A stretch of DNA of 64,000 nt from DATJLY01 sp035604615. GTDB lineage: Bacteria; Pseudomonadota; Alphaproteobacteria; ATCC43930; CGMCC-115725. The notes below the pieces were generated by a model. It was not told where the DNA came from, made no database searches, and saw only the letters and a program-made list of their open reading frames with translations. Position 1 is the stretch's first letter. The number at the start of each line of letters is the position of its first letter. The translations under genes were made by a program, and so were the position numbers. The DNA is taken from assembly GCA_035604615.1 (NCBI GenBank), contig DATNID010000034.1:10607-74606 (forward strand), read 5' to 3'. Positions 1 through 8,967 of the stretch are shown here, piece by piece.

Positions 1-2
1 AG

Positions 3-119
3 AATCTGGCGGTGCTGGGCGCGATTCCGCTGATTTCGGCGGTCGATCTCCTAGCCTTGCACTGGCTCGAGAAGGTGCGCCAGGCGGCGGCCGGTCCAAA
101 GGCCGTCGCCATGCCCTGA
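3..119 (+). CDS. C-terminal fragment of an unidentified protein
   Basis: Open frame running in from the left edge and ending at TGA 117-119. The 38 visible residues are a hydrophobic stretch (LAVLGAIPLISAVDLLAL) followed by a basic, Ala-rich tail, which suggests the end of a membrane or membrane-associated protein. It lies just upstream of tatB, where alphaproteobacteria usually carry scpB and tatA, but the tail does not look like TatA and I do not recognise it. Only the end is visible, so no function is assigned. Confidence 0.45.
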   Translation, partial: NLAVLGAIPLISAVDLLALHWLEKVRQAAAGPKAVAMP

Positions 120-206
120 CGCGGCTGCGGCGGAGGGTGGGGCGCGTTGCGATGGCGTCCTCCATCTGCCATGATCCGCGCCGCGCGGGCAGAGCAATGG
201 TCGACG

Positions 207-650
207 ATGTTTGATTTCGCATGGTCCGAGCTGGCGCTCATTGGCGTGGTGGCGCTCGTCTGCATTCCGCCCAAGGACCTGCCGCGGGCGATGCGCACGG
301 TCGGGATGTGGGTGCGCAAGGCGCGCGCGGTGGCACATGAATTCCAGGGCAGCCTCGAGCAGATGGTGCGCGAAGCCGAACTCGATGAGGTCCGCAAGCA
401 GGTCGAAAAGGCGACCAGCTTCAACGTCGAGGAAGAGATCGCCAGGCACATCGATCCGCACGGCGAAATCCACGGCGCGCTCAGCGATCCCGTGCTCCGG
501 GACCCCATGGCCGAGCTGCCGAAGCCACCCGAGCCCTCGCCGGAAGCCCCCGCCGCCGCGCTGCCGCCGCCCACGCCGGTCCCCGAGCCCGAGCCCGAGC
601 CTGCGCACGAAGCGTCGGCGTCCGCCCCATCGACGCGCCACCCGGCCTAG
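207..650 (+). CDS. tatB: Twin-arginine translocase subunit TatB
   Basis: TatB works with TatC to bind the twin-arginine signal peptides of folded exported proteins at the inner membrane. The 147-aa product starts with one transmembrane helix (ELALIGVVALVCI), then the PPKDLP hinge and a long charged amphipathic helix (about residues 22-70), as in TatB. The C-terminus is a Pro/Glu-rich low-complexity tail. I chose ATG 207 because it puts the helix at the extreme N-terminus; a frame extension to 147 adds 20 residues without TatB character. It abuts tatC (stop 648-650, next ATG 651). Several products in this window carry Tat-like signals and are plausible clients. Confidence 0.93.
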   Translation: MFDFAWSELALIGVVALVCIPPKDLPRAMRTVGMWVRKARAVAHEFQGSLEQMVREAELDEVRKQVEKATSFNVEEEIARHIDPHGEIHGALSDPVLRDPMAELPKPPEPSPEAPAAALPPPTPVPEPEPEPAHEASASAPSTRHPA

Positions 651-1448
651 ATGACCGACCGCGACGCAGAACTCGACGAAGGCAAGATGCCGCTGCTCGA
701 TCACCTGATCGAGCTGCGCAAGCGCCTCGTCTATTCCGCGCTCGCGTTCCTGGTGATGTTCGGGCCGTCCTGGTACCTCGCCAAGCCGATCTACAATTTC
801 CTGGCGCAGCCGCTCTACCACGCGATGGGCGACCAGCCCGGACGCCACTTCATCTACACTGACCTGACCGAGGCCTTCTTCACCGACTTGAGGGTCGCGT
901 TCTGGACCGCCTTCTGCCTCGCCTTTCCGGTAATCGCGGCACAAATTTGGCTGTTCGTCGCGCCCGGCCTCTATCGCCAGGAGCGCAAGGCATTCCTGCC
1001 GTATCTCGCGGCGACGCCGATCCTGTTCATCATGGGCGGCTCGCTGGTCTATTACGTGATCTTCCCGGTCGCCTGGCGCTTCTTCCTGAGCTTCGAAACG
1101 CCTGGTGGCACCGGCACCCTGCCAATCGAGCTCGAACCCAAGGTGAGCGAGTACCTGACGCTGGTCATGCGCCTCATGCTCGCCTTCGGGATCGCGTTCC
1201 AGCTTCCCGTCCTCTTGACGCTCATGGCGCGGGTCGGGCTCGTCACCTCGACCTTCCTCGCCGAGAAGCGGCGCTATGCGATCGTCGGCGTCTTCGTCGT
1301 CGCCGCGGTGCTGACGCCGCCCGACATCTTCAGCCAGGTGTCGCTCGCCGTGCCGCTGCTGCTCTTGTTCGAGATCTCGATTTACTGCTGCAAGCTGGTC
1401 GAGAAGAAGCGCGCCGAGCGCGAGGCCGCGGAAGACCAGGACACCTGA
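651..1448 (+). CDS. tatC: Sec-independent protein translocase TatC
   Basis: Multispanning receptor of the Tat pathway. The 265-aa product has the family hallmarks: cytoplasmic N-terminus with MPLLDHLIELRKRL (about residues 13-26), the periplasmic-loop motif LTEAFFTDLRVAF, and six hydrophobic segments ending near EISIYCCKLVEKKR. Length is normal for the family. The start codon follows directly on the tatB stop, so the two are translationally coupled. serS follows after 3 bp. Confidence 0.97.
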   Translation: MTDRDAELDEGKMPLLDHLIELRKRLVYSALAFLVMFGPSWYLAKPIYNFLAQPLYHAMGDQPGRHFIYTDLTEAFFTDLRVAFWTAFCLAFPVIAAQIWLFVAPGLYRQERKAFLPYLAATPILFIMGGSLVYYVIFPVAWRFFLSFETPGGTGTLPIELEPKVSEYLTLVMRLMLAFGIAFQLPVLLTLMARVGLVTSTFLAEKRRYAIVGVFVVAAVLTPPDIFSQVSLAVPLLLLFEISIYCCKLVEKKRAEREAAEDQDT

Positions 1449-1451
1449 CCC

Positions 1452-2729
1452 ATGCTCGACATCCGCTGGATTCGCGAGAACCCCGAGGCGCTCGACCGCG
1501 CGCTCGCGCGCCGCGGCTTGGCTCCGCAATCGGCCACGCTCCTCGAGACCGACCGCGACTGGCGCGCGGCCCAGACCCGGGCCGAGCAGCTTCAGGCCGA
1601 GCGTAACCGCCTCGCCAAGGAGATCGGCGCCACCAAGGCCAAGGGCGGCGATGCCGACGACCTGCTGCGCCGCGTCGCCGAGAGCAAGGACGAGCAGGGA
1701 CGGCTCGAGGCCCTGGCCGCGCGGCTGCGCGCACAAATCGACGACACGCTCGCGCCCATCCCCAACGCGCCGGCGGATGACGTGCCGGACGGACATGACG
1801 AGACCGCGAACCTTCTGCTGCGCCAGCACGGCTTGCCGCCCAGTTTCGCATTCCAGGCCAAGGATCACGTCGCCCTGGGCGAGGGGCTCGGCATGATGGA
1901 CTTCGCACGGGCGGGCAAGCTCTCCGGCGCGCGCTTCGTCGTGCTGAAGCGCGGCTTGGCGCGGCTCGAGCGCGCGCTCGGCGCCTTCATGCTCGATCTC
2001 CACACCGGCGAGTTCGGCTACAGCGAGGTCGCGCCGCCGCTCCTGGTGCGCGACGAGACCGTCTTCGGCACCGGGCAGCTGCCGAAATTCGGCGACGATT
2101 TGTTCCGCACGACGACCGGATTGTGGCTCATCCCGACCGCCGAGGTGCCGCTCACCAATCTGGTCGCCGACGCCATGCTCGAGGAGGCCGAGCTGCCGCT
2201 GCGCTTCACCGCGCTCACCCAGTGCTTCCGCTCCGAGGCGGGCGCCGCGGGCAAGGACACGCGCGGCATGATCCGCCAGCACCAGTTCGCCAAGGTCGAG
2301 CTGGTTTCGATCGCGAATCCCGACCGCTCCGAGGAAGAGCACGAGCGCATGACGCGATGCGCCGAGGAGGTGCTGACGCGGCTCGAGCTGCCTTATCGCG
2401 TGATGCTGCTCTGCGCCGGCGACATGGGCGCGTCCGCGCGCAAGACTTACGACATCGAGGTATGGCTTCCGGGCCAGAGCGCCTATCGCGAGATCTCGAG
2501 CTGCTCCAATTGCGGCGACTACCAGGCGCGGCGCATGAAGGCGCGCTTCCGGCCCAAGGACGGCAAGGGGCCGCGGCTGGTCCATACTTTGAACGGTTCG
2601 GGCCTCGCCGTCGGGCGCACGCTCGTGGCCGTGCTCGAGAACTGCCAGCGCGGCGACGGCAGCATAGCGGTACCGGCGGCACTGCGCCCCTATCTCGGCG
2701 GTCTCGAGACGATCGGCCGAGATGGCTGA
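1452..2729 (+). CDS. serS: Serine--tRNA ligase
   Basis: Charges tRNA-Ser (and tRNA-Sec where present) with serine in the cytoplasm. The 425-aa protein has the N-terminal coiled-coil tRNA-binding arm (about residues 30-100, Arg/Glu/Lys-rich), then a class II catalytic core with motif 2 around FRSEAGAAGKDTRGM and motif 3 in the C-terminal part (NGSGLAVGRTLVAVLEN). Normal length. The ATG lies 3 bp after tatC, in the tatBC-serS-pcm order common in alphaproteobacteria. surE, often found between serS and pcm, is absent. Confidence 0.97.
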   Translation: MLDIRWIRENPEALDRALARRGLAPQSATLLETDRDWRAAQTRAEQLQAERNRLAKEIGATKAKGGDADDLLRRVAESKDEQGRLEALAARLRAQIDDTLAPIPNAPADDVPDGHDETANLLLRQHGLPPSFAFQAKDHVALGEGLGMMDFARAGKLSGARFVVLKRGLARLERALGAFMLDLHTGEFGYSEVAPPLLVRDETVFGTGQLPKFGDDLFRTTTGLWLIPTAEVPLTNLVADAMLEEAELPLRFTALTQCFRSEAGAAGKDTRGMIRQHQFAKVELVSIANPDRSEEEHERMTRCAEEVLTRLELPYRVMLLCAGDMGASARKTYDIEVWLPGQSAYREISSCSNCGDYQARRMKARFRPKDGKGPRLVHTLNGSGLAVGRTLVAVLENCQRGDGSIAVPAALRPYLGGLETIGRDG

Positions 2730-2744
2730 CCGGGCCCGCGTCCC

Positions 2745-3398
2745 GTGAGCGACGCGGCCGAGAAGATCGCGCGGCTCATCATGGAGCTGCGTGGCGCCGG
2801 CGTCAGCGACAAGCGCGTCCTCGACGCGATCGAGCGCGTCAAGCGCGAGCTGTTCGTGCCGGCCGCCTTCGCCGAGCAGGCTTATGACAACGTGGCGCTG
2901 CCGATCGGCCACGGCCAGACCATCAGCCAGCCGTTGGTGGTGGCGCTGATGACCGAGGCTCTCGACCTCAACGAGCGCCACAAGGTGTTGGAGGTCGGCA
3001 CCGGCTCGGGCTATCAGGCCGCCGTGCTCGCGCGACTGTGCCGTCGCGTCTTCACCATCGAGCGCCATCGCGGCCTGCTCAAGGAAGCCGAACAGCGCTT
3101 CGCGGCGCTGCGCATCAACAACATCACGACGCGGTTCGGCGACGGCACCAAGGGTTGGCCGGAGCAGGCGCCGTTCGACCGCATCATCGTCACTGCCGCC
3201 GCGCCCGACATTCCCGGAAACCTGCTCGAGAGCCTGGTGCCCGATGGCATCCTGGTGGCGCCGGTCGGCCGCGAGCGCGCTGAACAGAAGCTGCTGCGCG
3301 TGCGTCGCACCGGCGAGACTTTCGCGATCGAGGATCTGGGTCCGGTGCGCTTCGTGCCGCTGCTTGCGGGTCTGCCGCGCGCCACGCGGCGGGAGTGA
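2745..3398 (+). CDS. pcm: Protein-L-isoaspartate O-methyltransferase
   Basis: Methylates L-isoaspartyl residues in damaged proteins, using SAM, to start their repair. The 217-aa protein contains the PCMT substrate motif GHGQTISQP (about residues 55-63) and the SAM-binding motif LEVGTGSGYQA (about 82-92), followed by DGTKGWPEQAPFDRIIVTAAAP. The start is GTG at 2745, 15 bp after serS; no ATG is well placed. In related genomes nlpD usually follows pcm directly; here about 9.9 kb of other genes intervenes. Confidence 0.95.
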   Translation: MSDAAEKIARLIMELRGAGVSDKRVLDAIERVKRELFVPAAFAEQAYDNVALPIGHGQTISQPLVVALMTEALDLNERHKVLEVGTGSGYQAAVLARLCRRVFTIERHRGLLKEAEQRFAALRINNITTRFGDGTKGWPEQAPFDRIIVTAAAPDIPGNLLESLVPDGILVAPVGRERAEQKLLRVRRTGETFAIEDLGPVRFVPLLAGLPRATRRE

Positions 3399-3463
3399 GG
3401 GCGCTCGCGGGCCTTCCCCTGGCGTGCGAAAAGAGCGAGGCTTGGCGCAGAGGGGTGAGGGAC

Positions 3464-3877
3464 GTGGAGAGTATCGTCGGCACCTGGACACTGGTCTCGG
3501 CCGTCTACGAAGACGCCGCCACCGGCGAGCGATCGCACCCGCTTGGGCGCAACCCGCGCGGCTGCCAGATCGCGACCGCCGAAGGGCGCTGGATCGCCGT
3601 CGTCACCGGCGAAGGGCGCACGGTGCCAACCAACGATGCCGAGCGCGCGGCGGCGCTGCGCACGATGATCGCCTATACCGGCCGCTACCGCGTCGCGGGC
3701 GACCGCGTCGTCACCACAGTCGAGGCGGCGTGGAACGAGGCGTGGGTTGGAACCGAGCAGGTACGCATAATGCGCTTCGACGGCGACATGCTGCATCTCG
3801 AGGGCCCGCCGCAGCCCCATCCCAACATTGCCGGCGCGGTCGTGCGGGTCAACATCACCTGGCGGCGCGAGGCCTAG
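3464..3877 (+). CDS. Lipocalin-like domain protein
   Basis: Predicted 137-aa beta-rich protein resembling the lipocalin-like family (Lipocalin_5): it opens with VESIVGTWTLVSAVYEDA, the GTW start typical of lipocalin folds, and has the repeated strand pattern GRWIAVVTGEGR, YTGRYRVAGDRVV and VRIMRFDGDMLHLEGP. The ligand is unknown and no signal peptide is present, so a cytoplasmic location is likely. I prefer GTG 3464 over an upstream start at 3395 because it begins at the domain boundary after a purine-rich stretch. It stands alone between pcm and the secreted proteins that follow. Confidence 0.65.
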   Translation: MESIVGTWTLVSAVYEDAATGERSHPLGRNPRGCQIATAEGRWIAVVTGEGRTVPTNDAERAAALRTMIAYTGRYRVAGDRVVTTVEAAWNEAWVGTEQVRIMRFDGDMLHLEGPPQPHPNIAGAVVRVNITWRREA

Positions 3878-3904
3878 ATGATTTGCCGTGAGGAGACGCC
3901 GAAG

Positions 3905-4297
3905 ATGCCCATCGCTCTCATCCGCGCCGCGATCCTCGCGTTCGCGTTGGCGCTCGCTTCACACGCGTGGGCCGGCGGCGGCAGCTTCGGCAACGACGAG
4001 GATAGCGGCGACCAGGACAGCGGCCCGCCCTTCTTCGGCTTCGTCAAGGACAAGGGCGGCGACGCGATCGACGACGCAAAGATCACCGTGACGGTGAAGA
4101 ATCTCAACTCGAGCATGATCCTGCGTACCGATTCGCAAGGCCACTACTTTGTCCGCGGCTTTGACAAGAGCATCGATCCGGACGATGTCGACATCGCCTG
4201 CGGCAAGGACGGCTATCGCGAGATCGCGCACGCGCGCAAGCCCGCGTCCGATCCCAAGGCGCCGGTCGAAGTCGACTGCATTCTCGACCGCCAATAG
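3905..4297 (+). CDS. Secreted protein with carboxypeptidase-regulatory-like fold
   Basis: 130-aa product with a clear Sec signal peptide (MPIALIRAAILAFALALASHAWA) followed by an Asp/Gly-rich stretch and one beta-sandwich domain of the carboxypeptidase regulatory-like type: GFVKDKGGDAIDDAKITVTV, then TDSQGHYFVRGFD. Such domains are usually ligand- or carbohydrate-binding or purely structural. GGAGA-type ribosome binding sequence at 3891-3895 supports ATG 3905 over an upstream ATG at 3878. The gene lies 10 bp before a periplasmic binding protein, so the two may be co-transcribed. Confidence 0.6.
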   Translation: MPIALIRAAILAFALALASHAWAGGGSFGNDEDSGDQDSGPPFFGFVKDKGGDAIDDAKITVTVKNLNSSMILRTDSQGHYFVRGFDKSIDPDDVDIACGKDGYREIAHARKPASDPKAPVEVDCILDRQ

Positions 4298-4307
4298 GGG
4301 AGCCGCG

Positions 4308-5303
4308 ATGCGCCTGCGGTTCGCGCTCGCCGCGCTGGTCATGGCGCCTGCGCTCGTAATGGCGCCTGCGCTCGCCGCTGCGGAACCGGCGATACTGCGC
4401 TACGGCCAAGCCTTTTCGGCGGTGCGCAGCATCTATTCGCTGCCGATCTTCGTCGCCGACCGCGAGGGGTTCTTCACGCGCGAGGGCCTCGCGTTCCACA
4501 ACATCCTCATCCCCGGCGGCGGCGAGAACATGGTGAAGGCATTGGAGGACGGCACCGTCGATCTCACCCATGTCGCGACGCCGTTCCTGATCGCGCAGGC
4601 GCTCGCGGGCTCGGACGCGGTCGCGATCGCGGCGGAATTCGCCAATCCCATCTACAGCCTCGTCGCGCGGCCCGAGATCGCCACCATCTCCGACCTCAGA
4701 GGCCGCACGATCGGCATGGCCGATCCCGCCGGCACGATCGCCTATTCGAGCTGGAAGCTATTGGCCATGAGCGGCGTGCGCGAAGTCGACGTGCGGGTCA
4801 AGACGATCTCCGGCACGCCTCAGCGTCTCGCCTGCCTGCAGCGCGGCCCCTGTGACGCGGTGCCGCTTGGCCAGCCGGAGGATTTCGAGGCGCTCGACGA
4901 GGGCTTTCGCCGCCTCGGCGTGTCGAGCGATGCGGTGCCGCAATTCCTCTATACCGTCACTGCGGCGCGGCGCTCGTGGGCCGCTTCGCATCGCGATCAG
5001 GTGGTGGGATATGTCCGTGCGCTCGGCGCCGCGTTCCGCTTCATTCGCAACCCGGCGCGGCGCGACGCGGTGGTCGCCACGATCGTCGCGACCGAGGCGG
5101 TGTCCGAGACCAGCGCGCGGCGGACCCTGCAGCTCTATTTCGAGCCCGAGCGGCACGTCCTGCCCGAGGCGGGCGAGATCGCAATCGCGGGACTGCGGCA
5201 GGTGATCGACTTCATGGCCGAAACCGGCGCGCTTCACGCCCCGCTGCCGCCGGCGGAGCGGTTCGTCGAGCTGAGCTACCTCCACGAGGCCGGCATCGAA
5301 TGA
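4308..5303 (+). CDS. ABC-type substrate-binding protein, NMT1/THI5-like
   Basis: 331-aa periplasmic solute-binding protein. After a signal peptide (MRLRFALAALVMAPALVMAPALAAA, with an internal VMAPAL duplication) come SLPIFVADREGFF (early lobe), GGGENMVKALEDGTVDLTHV and DLRGRTIGMADPAGT, the layout of NitT/TauT/SsuA-type binding proteins. The ATG at 4308 is preceded by GGGGAG. No permease or ATPase gene adjoins it, so the substrate is unknown and it is one of several orphan binding proteins in this window. Confidence 0.75.
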   Translation: MRLRFALAALVMAPALVMAPALAAAEPAILRYGQAFSAVRSIYSLPIFVADREGFFTREGLAFHNILIPGGGENMVKALEDGTVDLTHVATPFLIAQALAGSDAVAIAAEFANPIYSLVARPEIATISDLRGRTIGMADPAGTIAYSSWKLLAMSGVREVDVRVKTISGTPQRLACLQRGPCDAVPLGQPEDFEALDEGFRRLGVSSDAVPQFLYTVTAARRSWAASHRDQVVGYVRALGAAFRFIRNPARRDAVVATIVATEAVSETSARRTLQLYFEPERHVLPEAGEIAIAGLRQVIDFMAETGALHAPLPPAERFVELSYLHEAGIE

Positions 5304-5377
5304 TGCGCGGCAAAGCGCCCCGTCGCGCTGTGCGTCTCCGCTTGTCGACGCCGGCCAGGCGGCGCTAGACTCAAATT

Positions 5378-5659
5378 ATGGCGCGATTGTCGCTCTATGC
5401 CGGGATGGTCATGCTCGCGGGGGCACTGCTGATGCTGCATGGCGGCCCCGCGCGTGCTGACGAGAACCAGCGCAAAGCCGGCGTGGCGTGGAAGCAGGCC
5501 GATCTCTGCGCCCACGATTCGTTCAAGAAATTTCCCGACTACACGCCAGAATCGAATGCCAAGCGCGATGCCGCGCGGCGCGAATGCCTGCGCAATCACA
5601 AGCTCCCGGAGACCGGCTCGGCGGCGGCTGCGACGCAGCCAAGCGAGCCCCCCCAATGA
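5378..5659 (+). CDS. Small secreted protein of unknown function
   Basis: 93-aa product with an N-terminal signal peptide (to about residue 27, ...GGPARA) and a short mature part with two cysteines (DLCAHD and RECLRNH), basic residues and a Pro/Ala tail. The Cys spacing could allow one disulfide. The stop codon overlaps the ATG of the DUF2946 gene (ATGA at 5656-5659), so it is probably the first gene of the copper module. No family recognised. Confidence 0.55.
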   Translation: MARLSLYAGMVMLAGALLMLHGGPARADENQRKAGVAWKQADLCAHDSFKKFPDYTPESNAKRDAARRECLRNHKLPETGSAAAATQPSEPPQ

Positions 5660-6060
5660 CGCGGCGCATGGCCCCGCTGGCGCGCTTGCGGCGTTCCCGC
5701 GGGGCGCGAAGCGCCGGCGCGCTGCTCGGCATCCTCGCGCTGTTGTTCCAGATGGGCGTTCCGCTGGCGCATGATCCGCTGGTGCTCGGCGCCGCCGCGC
5801 CCTGGCTCGGCATCCCGGTGTGCCATGTCGGCATGCCGCAGGACACGCCGTCGGCGCCCACGCAGCCCGATCGGTTGGCACCGTGCGCCGTTTGCCTCGG
5901 CCTCGCGGCAAGCGCTTGCCTCGTCCTTCCTCCTGCCGCCGGCGGCATCGTGCTTGCCGCATCGCCGGCACCGTCAACCTTGGCGCCGCCTGCCTTCGAG
6001 CGTCCCGCGCGCGATGTCGGCGGCTTTGCCCAGCCGCGCGCTCCTCCCGTTCTCGCCTGA
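5656..6060 (+). CDS. DUF2946-type copper-associated membrane protein
   Basis: 134-aa protein with an N-terminal hydrophobic segment (GALLGILALLFQMGVPLAHDP) and the Cys/His pattern PVCHVGM ... APCAVCL found in DUF2946 proteins, which usually lie beside copper resistance genes. A second hydrophobic region follows (ACLVLPPAAGGIVLAAS). The paired Cys and CHxGM element could bind copper; that is inference. The start overlaps the preceding stop (ATGA), and a CopC-CopD fusion follows after 51 bp. Confidence 0.65.
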   Translation: MTRRMAPLARLRRSRGARSAGALLGILALLFQMGVPLAHDPLVLGAAAPWLGIPVCHVGMPQDTPSAPTQPDRLAPCAVCLGLAASACLVLPPAAGGIVLAASPAPSTLAPPAFERPARDVGGFAQPRAPPVLA

Positions 6061-6111
6061 CGAGAAGACCCGCCCGCGCGTCACGCGCGGGCCAAGGGAC
6101 GGAACGGAGCG

Positions 6112-7776
6112 ATGCACGCGTTCGCGGCCATCACATTTTCACGCGTTGGGCGACCGGGAGCATGGATTCTGTCCCGCAGGGTGTCGTTTGCGTGCGTGCT
6201 GGCGCTGGCGGCACTGATGACCGGCGCCGGGGCGGCGCGCGCACATGCCGTGCTGCTCGAGGCAAGTCCCGCCGATGGCGCGCTCATGCCGATGCCACCG
6301 CGCGAAATCCTGTTGCGCTTCAACGAGGACGTGACGCCGGTCTTCGTCCGCGTGCTCGACGGCGCTGGCCGCGCGGTCGCGGCGCCCGCACCGGCCCAGG
6401 CGCGGGACGAGACGGTGCGCTTGGCCCTGCCGCGCGGCCTTGCCAACGGCAGCTATGTCGTGAGCTACCGCGTCATCTCGGCGGACACGCACCCGGTGGG
6501 CGCGAGCCTCGTCTTCGCCGTTGGGCCGCCCGGCACGGCGGTGGGCGCTATCGACGTGCCGAACCGGCAGGAAGGAATGTGGAGCGCGCTCGCCGTCGGC
6601 GACCGCGCGCTCCTCGATATCGCCCTGCTGCTCGCGGTCGGCGGCGGGCTGTTCACCGTGCTCGTAGCCGAGCCGGTATCGCGGCACCCGCGCGCGGCGG
6701 TGATCGTGCCGGCCGCGATCGCGGTGGCGGCGTCGGTGCTGGCGCTCGGCATCGAGGGCGGGCTCGCGCTCGAGGCGCCGCTGGCGTCTTTCGCCGATGC
6801 CGCGACTTGGCGAACCGGGCTCGCGACCGGGCTCGGGCCGAGCATCGCCGTCACGCTCGCGGGGTTGGCGCTCGTCGCGTTCGCGCCGTCGCGCCTCGTT
6901 ATTCTGCTCGGCGCCGCGCTTGCCGCCGCGGGCTATGCCGTTGCCGGCCATGTCGCGATGGCCGAGCCGCGCTGGCTCACCGCGCCAGCGCTGTGGCTCC
7001 ATGTGCTGTGCGTCGCATTCTGGGCCGGGTCGCTGGTGCCGTTATGGCGAATGCTGCGCGGCCGAGGCGCCGCTCCCTCGGTCGAGCGCTTCTCGCGCGA
7101 CGCGGTCATGGCGGTCGGGCTCATCGCGCTTGCGGGAACGGCGATGGCGGGGGTGCAGCTGTCGCGGCTCGCCGATTTCCGCGATACCGAGTATGGCGAG
7201 CGGCTGGCGTTCAAGCTCGCGCTGGTGGCGGCGCTGCTTGCGGTGGCCTCGGTCAATCGCCTGGTTCTGACACCGGCGCTGCGGCGTGGCCAGCCGCGCG
7301 CGGCGCTGTGGCTGCGGCGCTCGATCGCGGTCGAGCTCGGCCTCATGGCGGCGATCGTCGTTGCCGCGGCGTCGCTGGGCGCGGCAACTCCGCCGCGCGC
7401 GCTCGCCGAGCAGCAGCGCGCCCATGATCGGCTCGCGGCATCGGGCGCGCTTGCGGGAGTCTTCGTCGATGTCGCTGACCGCGGTCTCTCCGCCTTCATC
7501 GCGCTCGAGCCGGCGCGTCCCGGCCTCAACAGGCTGCGCCTCGATCTCGCCGACGACCACGAAGCGCCGCTCGCGGCCAAAGAGATGACGCTTTGGATCG
7601 CTAACGAGGCGCTCGGCATCGAGCCCAGCCGGCACGCGATGCACATCGCCGGACCCGGAATCTACGAGATTTCCGATCTTGCCATTCCTGTGTCCGGGAC
7701 GTGGACATTCCGCCTCGCGGCGCTGGTGGGAGATTTCGACGAACGCGTGCTGACGACGGAGGTTTCGATCCCGTGA
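6112..7776 (+). CDS. CopC-CopD fusion, copper uptake/resistance protein
   Basis: 554-aa fusion. The N-terminal signal region ends in ARA, leaving a mature N-terminal HAVLLEASPADG, the histidine-brace start of CopC; the second copper ligand region is ADTHPVGAS (about residues 125-133). A CopC beta domain (about 45-145) is followed by an eight-helix CopD membrane domain with conserved LWLHVLCVAFWAGSLVPL and a C-terminal extracytoplasmic domain. CopC binds Cu(II) in the periplasm and CopD is thought to move copper across the inner membrane. It precedes sco1 and PCu(A)C genes, which favours copper supply to cytochrome oxidase over pure detoxification. Confidence 0.88.
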   Translation: MHAFAAITFSRVGRPGAWILSRRVSFACVLALAALMTGAGAARAHAVLLEASPADGALMPMPPREILLRFNEDVTPVFVRVLDGAGRAVAAPAPAQARDETVRLALPRGLANGSYVVSYRVISADTHPVGASLVFAVGPPGTAVGAIDVPNRQEGMWSALAVGDRALLDIALLLAVGGGLFTVLVAEPVSRHPRAAVIVPAAIAVAASVLALGIEGGLALEAPLASFADAATWRTGLATGLGPSIAVTLAGLALVAFAPSRLVILLGAALAAAGYAVAGHVAMAEPRWLTAPALWLHVLCVAFWAGSLVPLWRMLRGRGAAPSVERFSRDAVMAVGLIALAGTAMAGVQLSRLADFRDTEYGERLAFKLALVAALLAVASVNRLVLTPALRRGQPRAALWLRRSIAVELGLMAAIVVAAASLGAATPPRALAEQQRAHDRLAASGALAGVFVDVADRGLSAFIALEPARPGLNRLRLDLADDHEAPLAAKEMTLWIANEALGIEPSRHAMHIAGPGIYEISDLAIPVSGTWTFRLAALVGDFDERVLTTEVSIP

Positions 7777-8381
7777 CCAAATCGCGCAATCTGCTGATCG
7801 GCCTTCTGGCCTTTCTCGTCATCGTCGGCGCGCTCGTGTTCGTGAGCGGGATCTGGCCGGGCGGCGACGGGCAGGGCGTGACCTCGATCGCGATCGGCGG
7901 CCCCTACAAGCTCGAGGCGCCCGACGGCACCGTGGTCACCGAGCAGAGCTATCGCGACAAGTGGCAGCTCGTCTATTTCGGCTACACGATCTGTCCCGAC
8001 GCGTGCCCGACCACTCTCAACGAGATCGCCGGCGCGCTCGAGAAGCTGGGGCCGGATGCGGCCAAGGTGCAGCCGATCTTCATCACCATCGATCCTGCGC
8101 GCGACACGCCCAAGGCGATGGGCGAGTACGTCAAGGCGTTCGATCCCCGCATCGTCGGCCTCACCGGAACGCCGGACCAGATCGCCGCGGTGGCGCGCGA
8201 GTACCGTGTCTATGTCGCCAAGGTCCCGGACAAGGACGCGCCCGACGGCTATCTCATGGATCACAGCTCGGTCATCTACGTGATGCGGCCCGGCGATGGC
8301 CGCTTCGTCGCCACCTTCACCACCGAGACCTCCGCCGACCAGATGGCGGCGCGTCTCAAGAAATTCATCGGCAATTCCTGA
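7773..8381 (+). CDS. SCO1/SenC-type copper chaperone
   Basis: 202-aa membrane-anchored thioredoxin-fold protein needed for building the CuA site of cytochrome c oxidase subunit II. It has one N-terminal TM helix (LLIGLLAFLVIVGALVFVSG), the copper-binding CxxxCP motif in YTICPDACPTTL, and the conserved downstream His in MDHSSVIYVM. Start is GTG 7773 overlapping the copCD stop (GTGA). 14 bp separates it from the PCu(A)C gene, its usual partner in CuA metallation. Confidence 0.93.
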   Translation: MTKSRNLLIGLLAFLVIVGALVFVSGIWPGGDGQGVTSIAIGGPYKLEAPDGTVVTEQSYRDKWQLVYFGYTICPDACPTTLNEIAGALEKLGPDAAKVQPIFITIDPARDTPKAMGEYVKAFDPRIVGLTGTPDQIAAVAREYRVYVAKVPDKDAPDGYLMDHSSVIYVMRPGDGRFVATFTTETSADQMAARLKKFIGNS

Positions 8382-8395
8382 AAGAGAGGCCCGCC

Positions 8396-8893
8396 ATGAT
8401 CCGCACCTCGATCGTCGCCGCCGCGCTCATTTGCGGCATTGCGCTTGGCGCCGCGGCACAGCAGTCGGGCGTCACGGTCAGCGACGCTTGGGCGCGGGCG
8501 ACGCCCAGCGGCGCCAAGACCGGCGCCGCCTATGTCACGGTCAAGAACATGGGCACGGCGCCCGACCGGCTCGTCGCCGTCAGCACGCCGGTCGCCGGAG
8601 TGGCGCAGCTCCACACGATGATCGACGACAACGGCGTGATGAAGATGCGCCCGGTGACGGCGATCGAGGTGAAGCCGGGCGCGTCGGTGACGCTCAAGCC
8701 GGGCGGCTTCCACGTCATGCTGATGGACCTGAAGCAGCCGCTCGCCGAGGGGCAAAGCTTCGCCCTGACCCTGACCTTCGAGAAGGCGGGGCCGGTCGAG
8801 ACCAAGGTCATCATCGCCAAGGCGGGTGCCGCCGCGCCGGCTGCCATGGGCGGCGTGAACATGGGCGACATGCCGGGCATGAGCGGCAAATGA
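8396..8893 (+). CDS. Periplasmic copper chaperone PCu(A)C
   Basis: 165-aa exported protein with a signal peptide to about residue 21. It contains the family copper site: LHTMIDDNGVMKMR (His, Met, Met) and GGFHVMLMDLK (HxM...M), the H-M-X10-M-X21-H-X-M arrangement that binds Cu(I). A Met-rich tail (MGGVNMGDMPGMSG) may bind additional copper. It delivers copper to the CuA centre with Sco1, whose gene is directly upstream. An AAAGAGAGG-type ribosome binding site lies before ATG 8396. Confidence 0.92.
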   Translation: MIRTSIVAAALICGIALGAAAQQSGVTVSDAWARATPSGAKTGAAYVTVKNMGTAPDRLVAVSTPVAGVAQLHTMIDDNGVMKMRPVTAIEVKPGASVTLKPGGFHVMLMDLKQPLAEGQSFALTLTFEKAGPVETKVIIAKAGAAAPAAMGGVNMGDMPGMSGK

Positions 8894-8967
8894 GCGCGGG
8901 GGATGACCGGTGACGCGCGTTTTGGTATGAGCGCTAAGCGCATGCGTGCACGGGCGAGGTGCGGAAG

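Noticed and set aside
51..3491. Very long open frame on the minus strand (over 1000 codons) across tatB-pcm
   Set aside because: Antisense shadow of well-supported genes in high-GC sequence; Arg/Ala/Gly/Glu-rich composition without domains.
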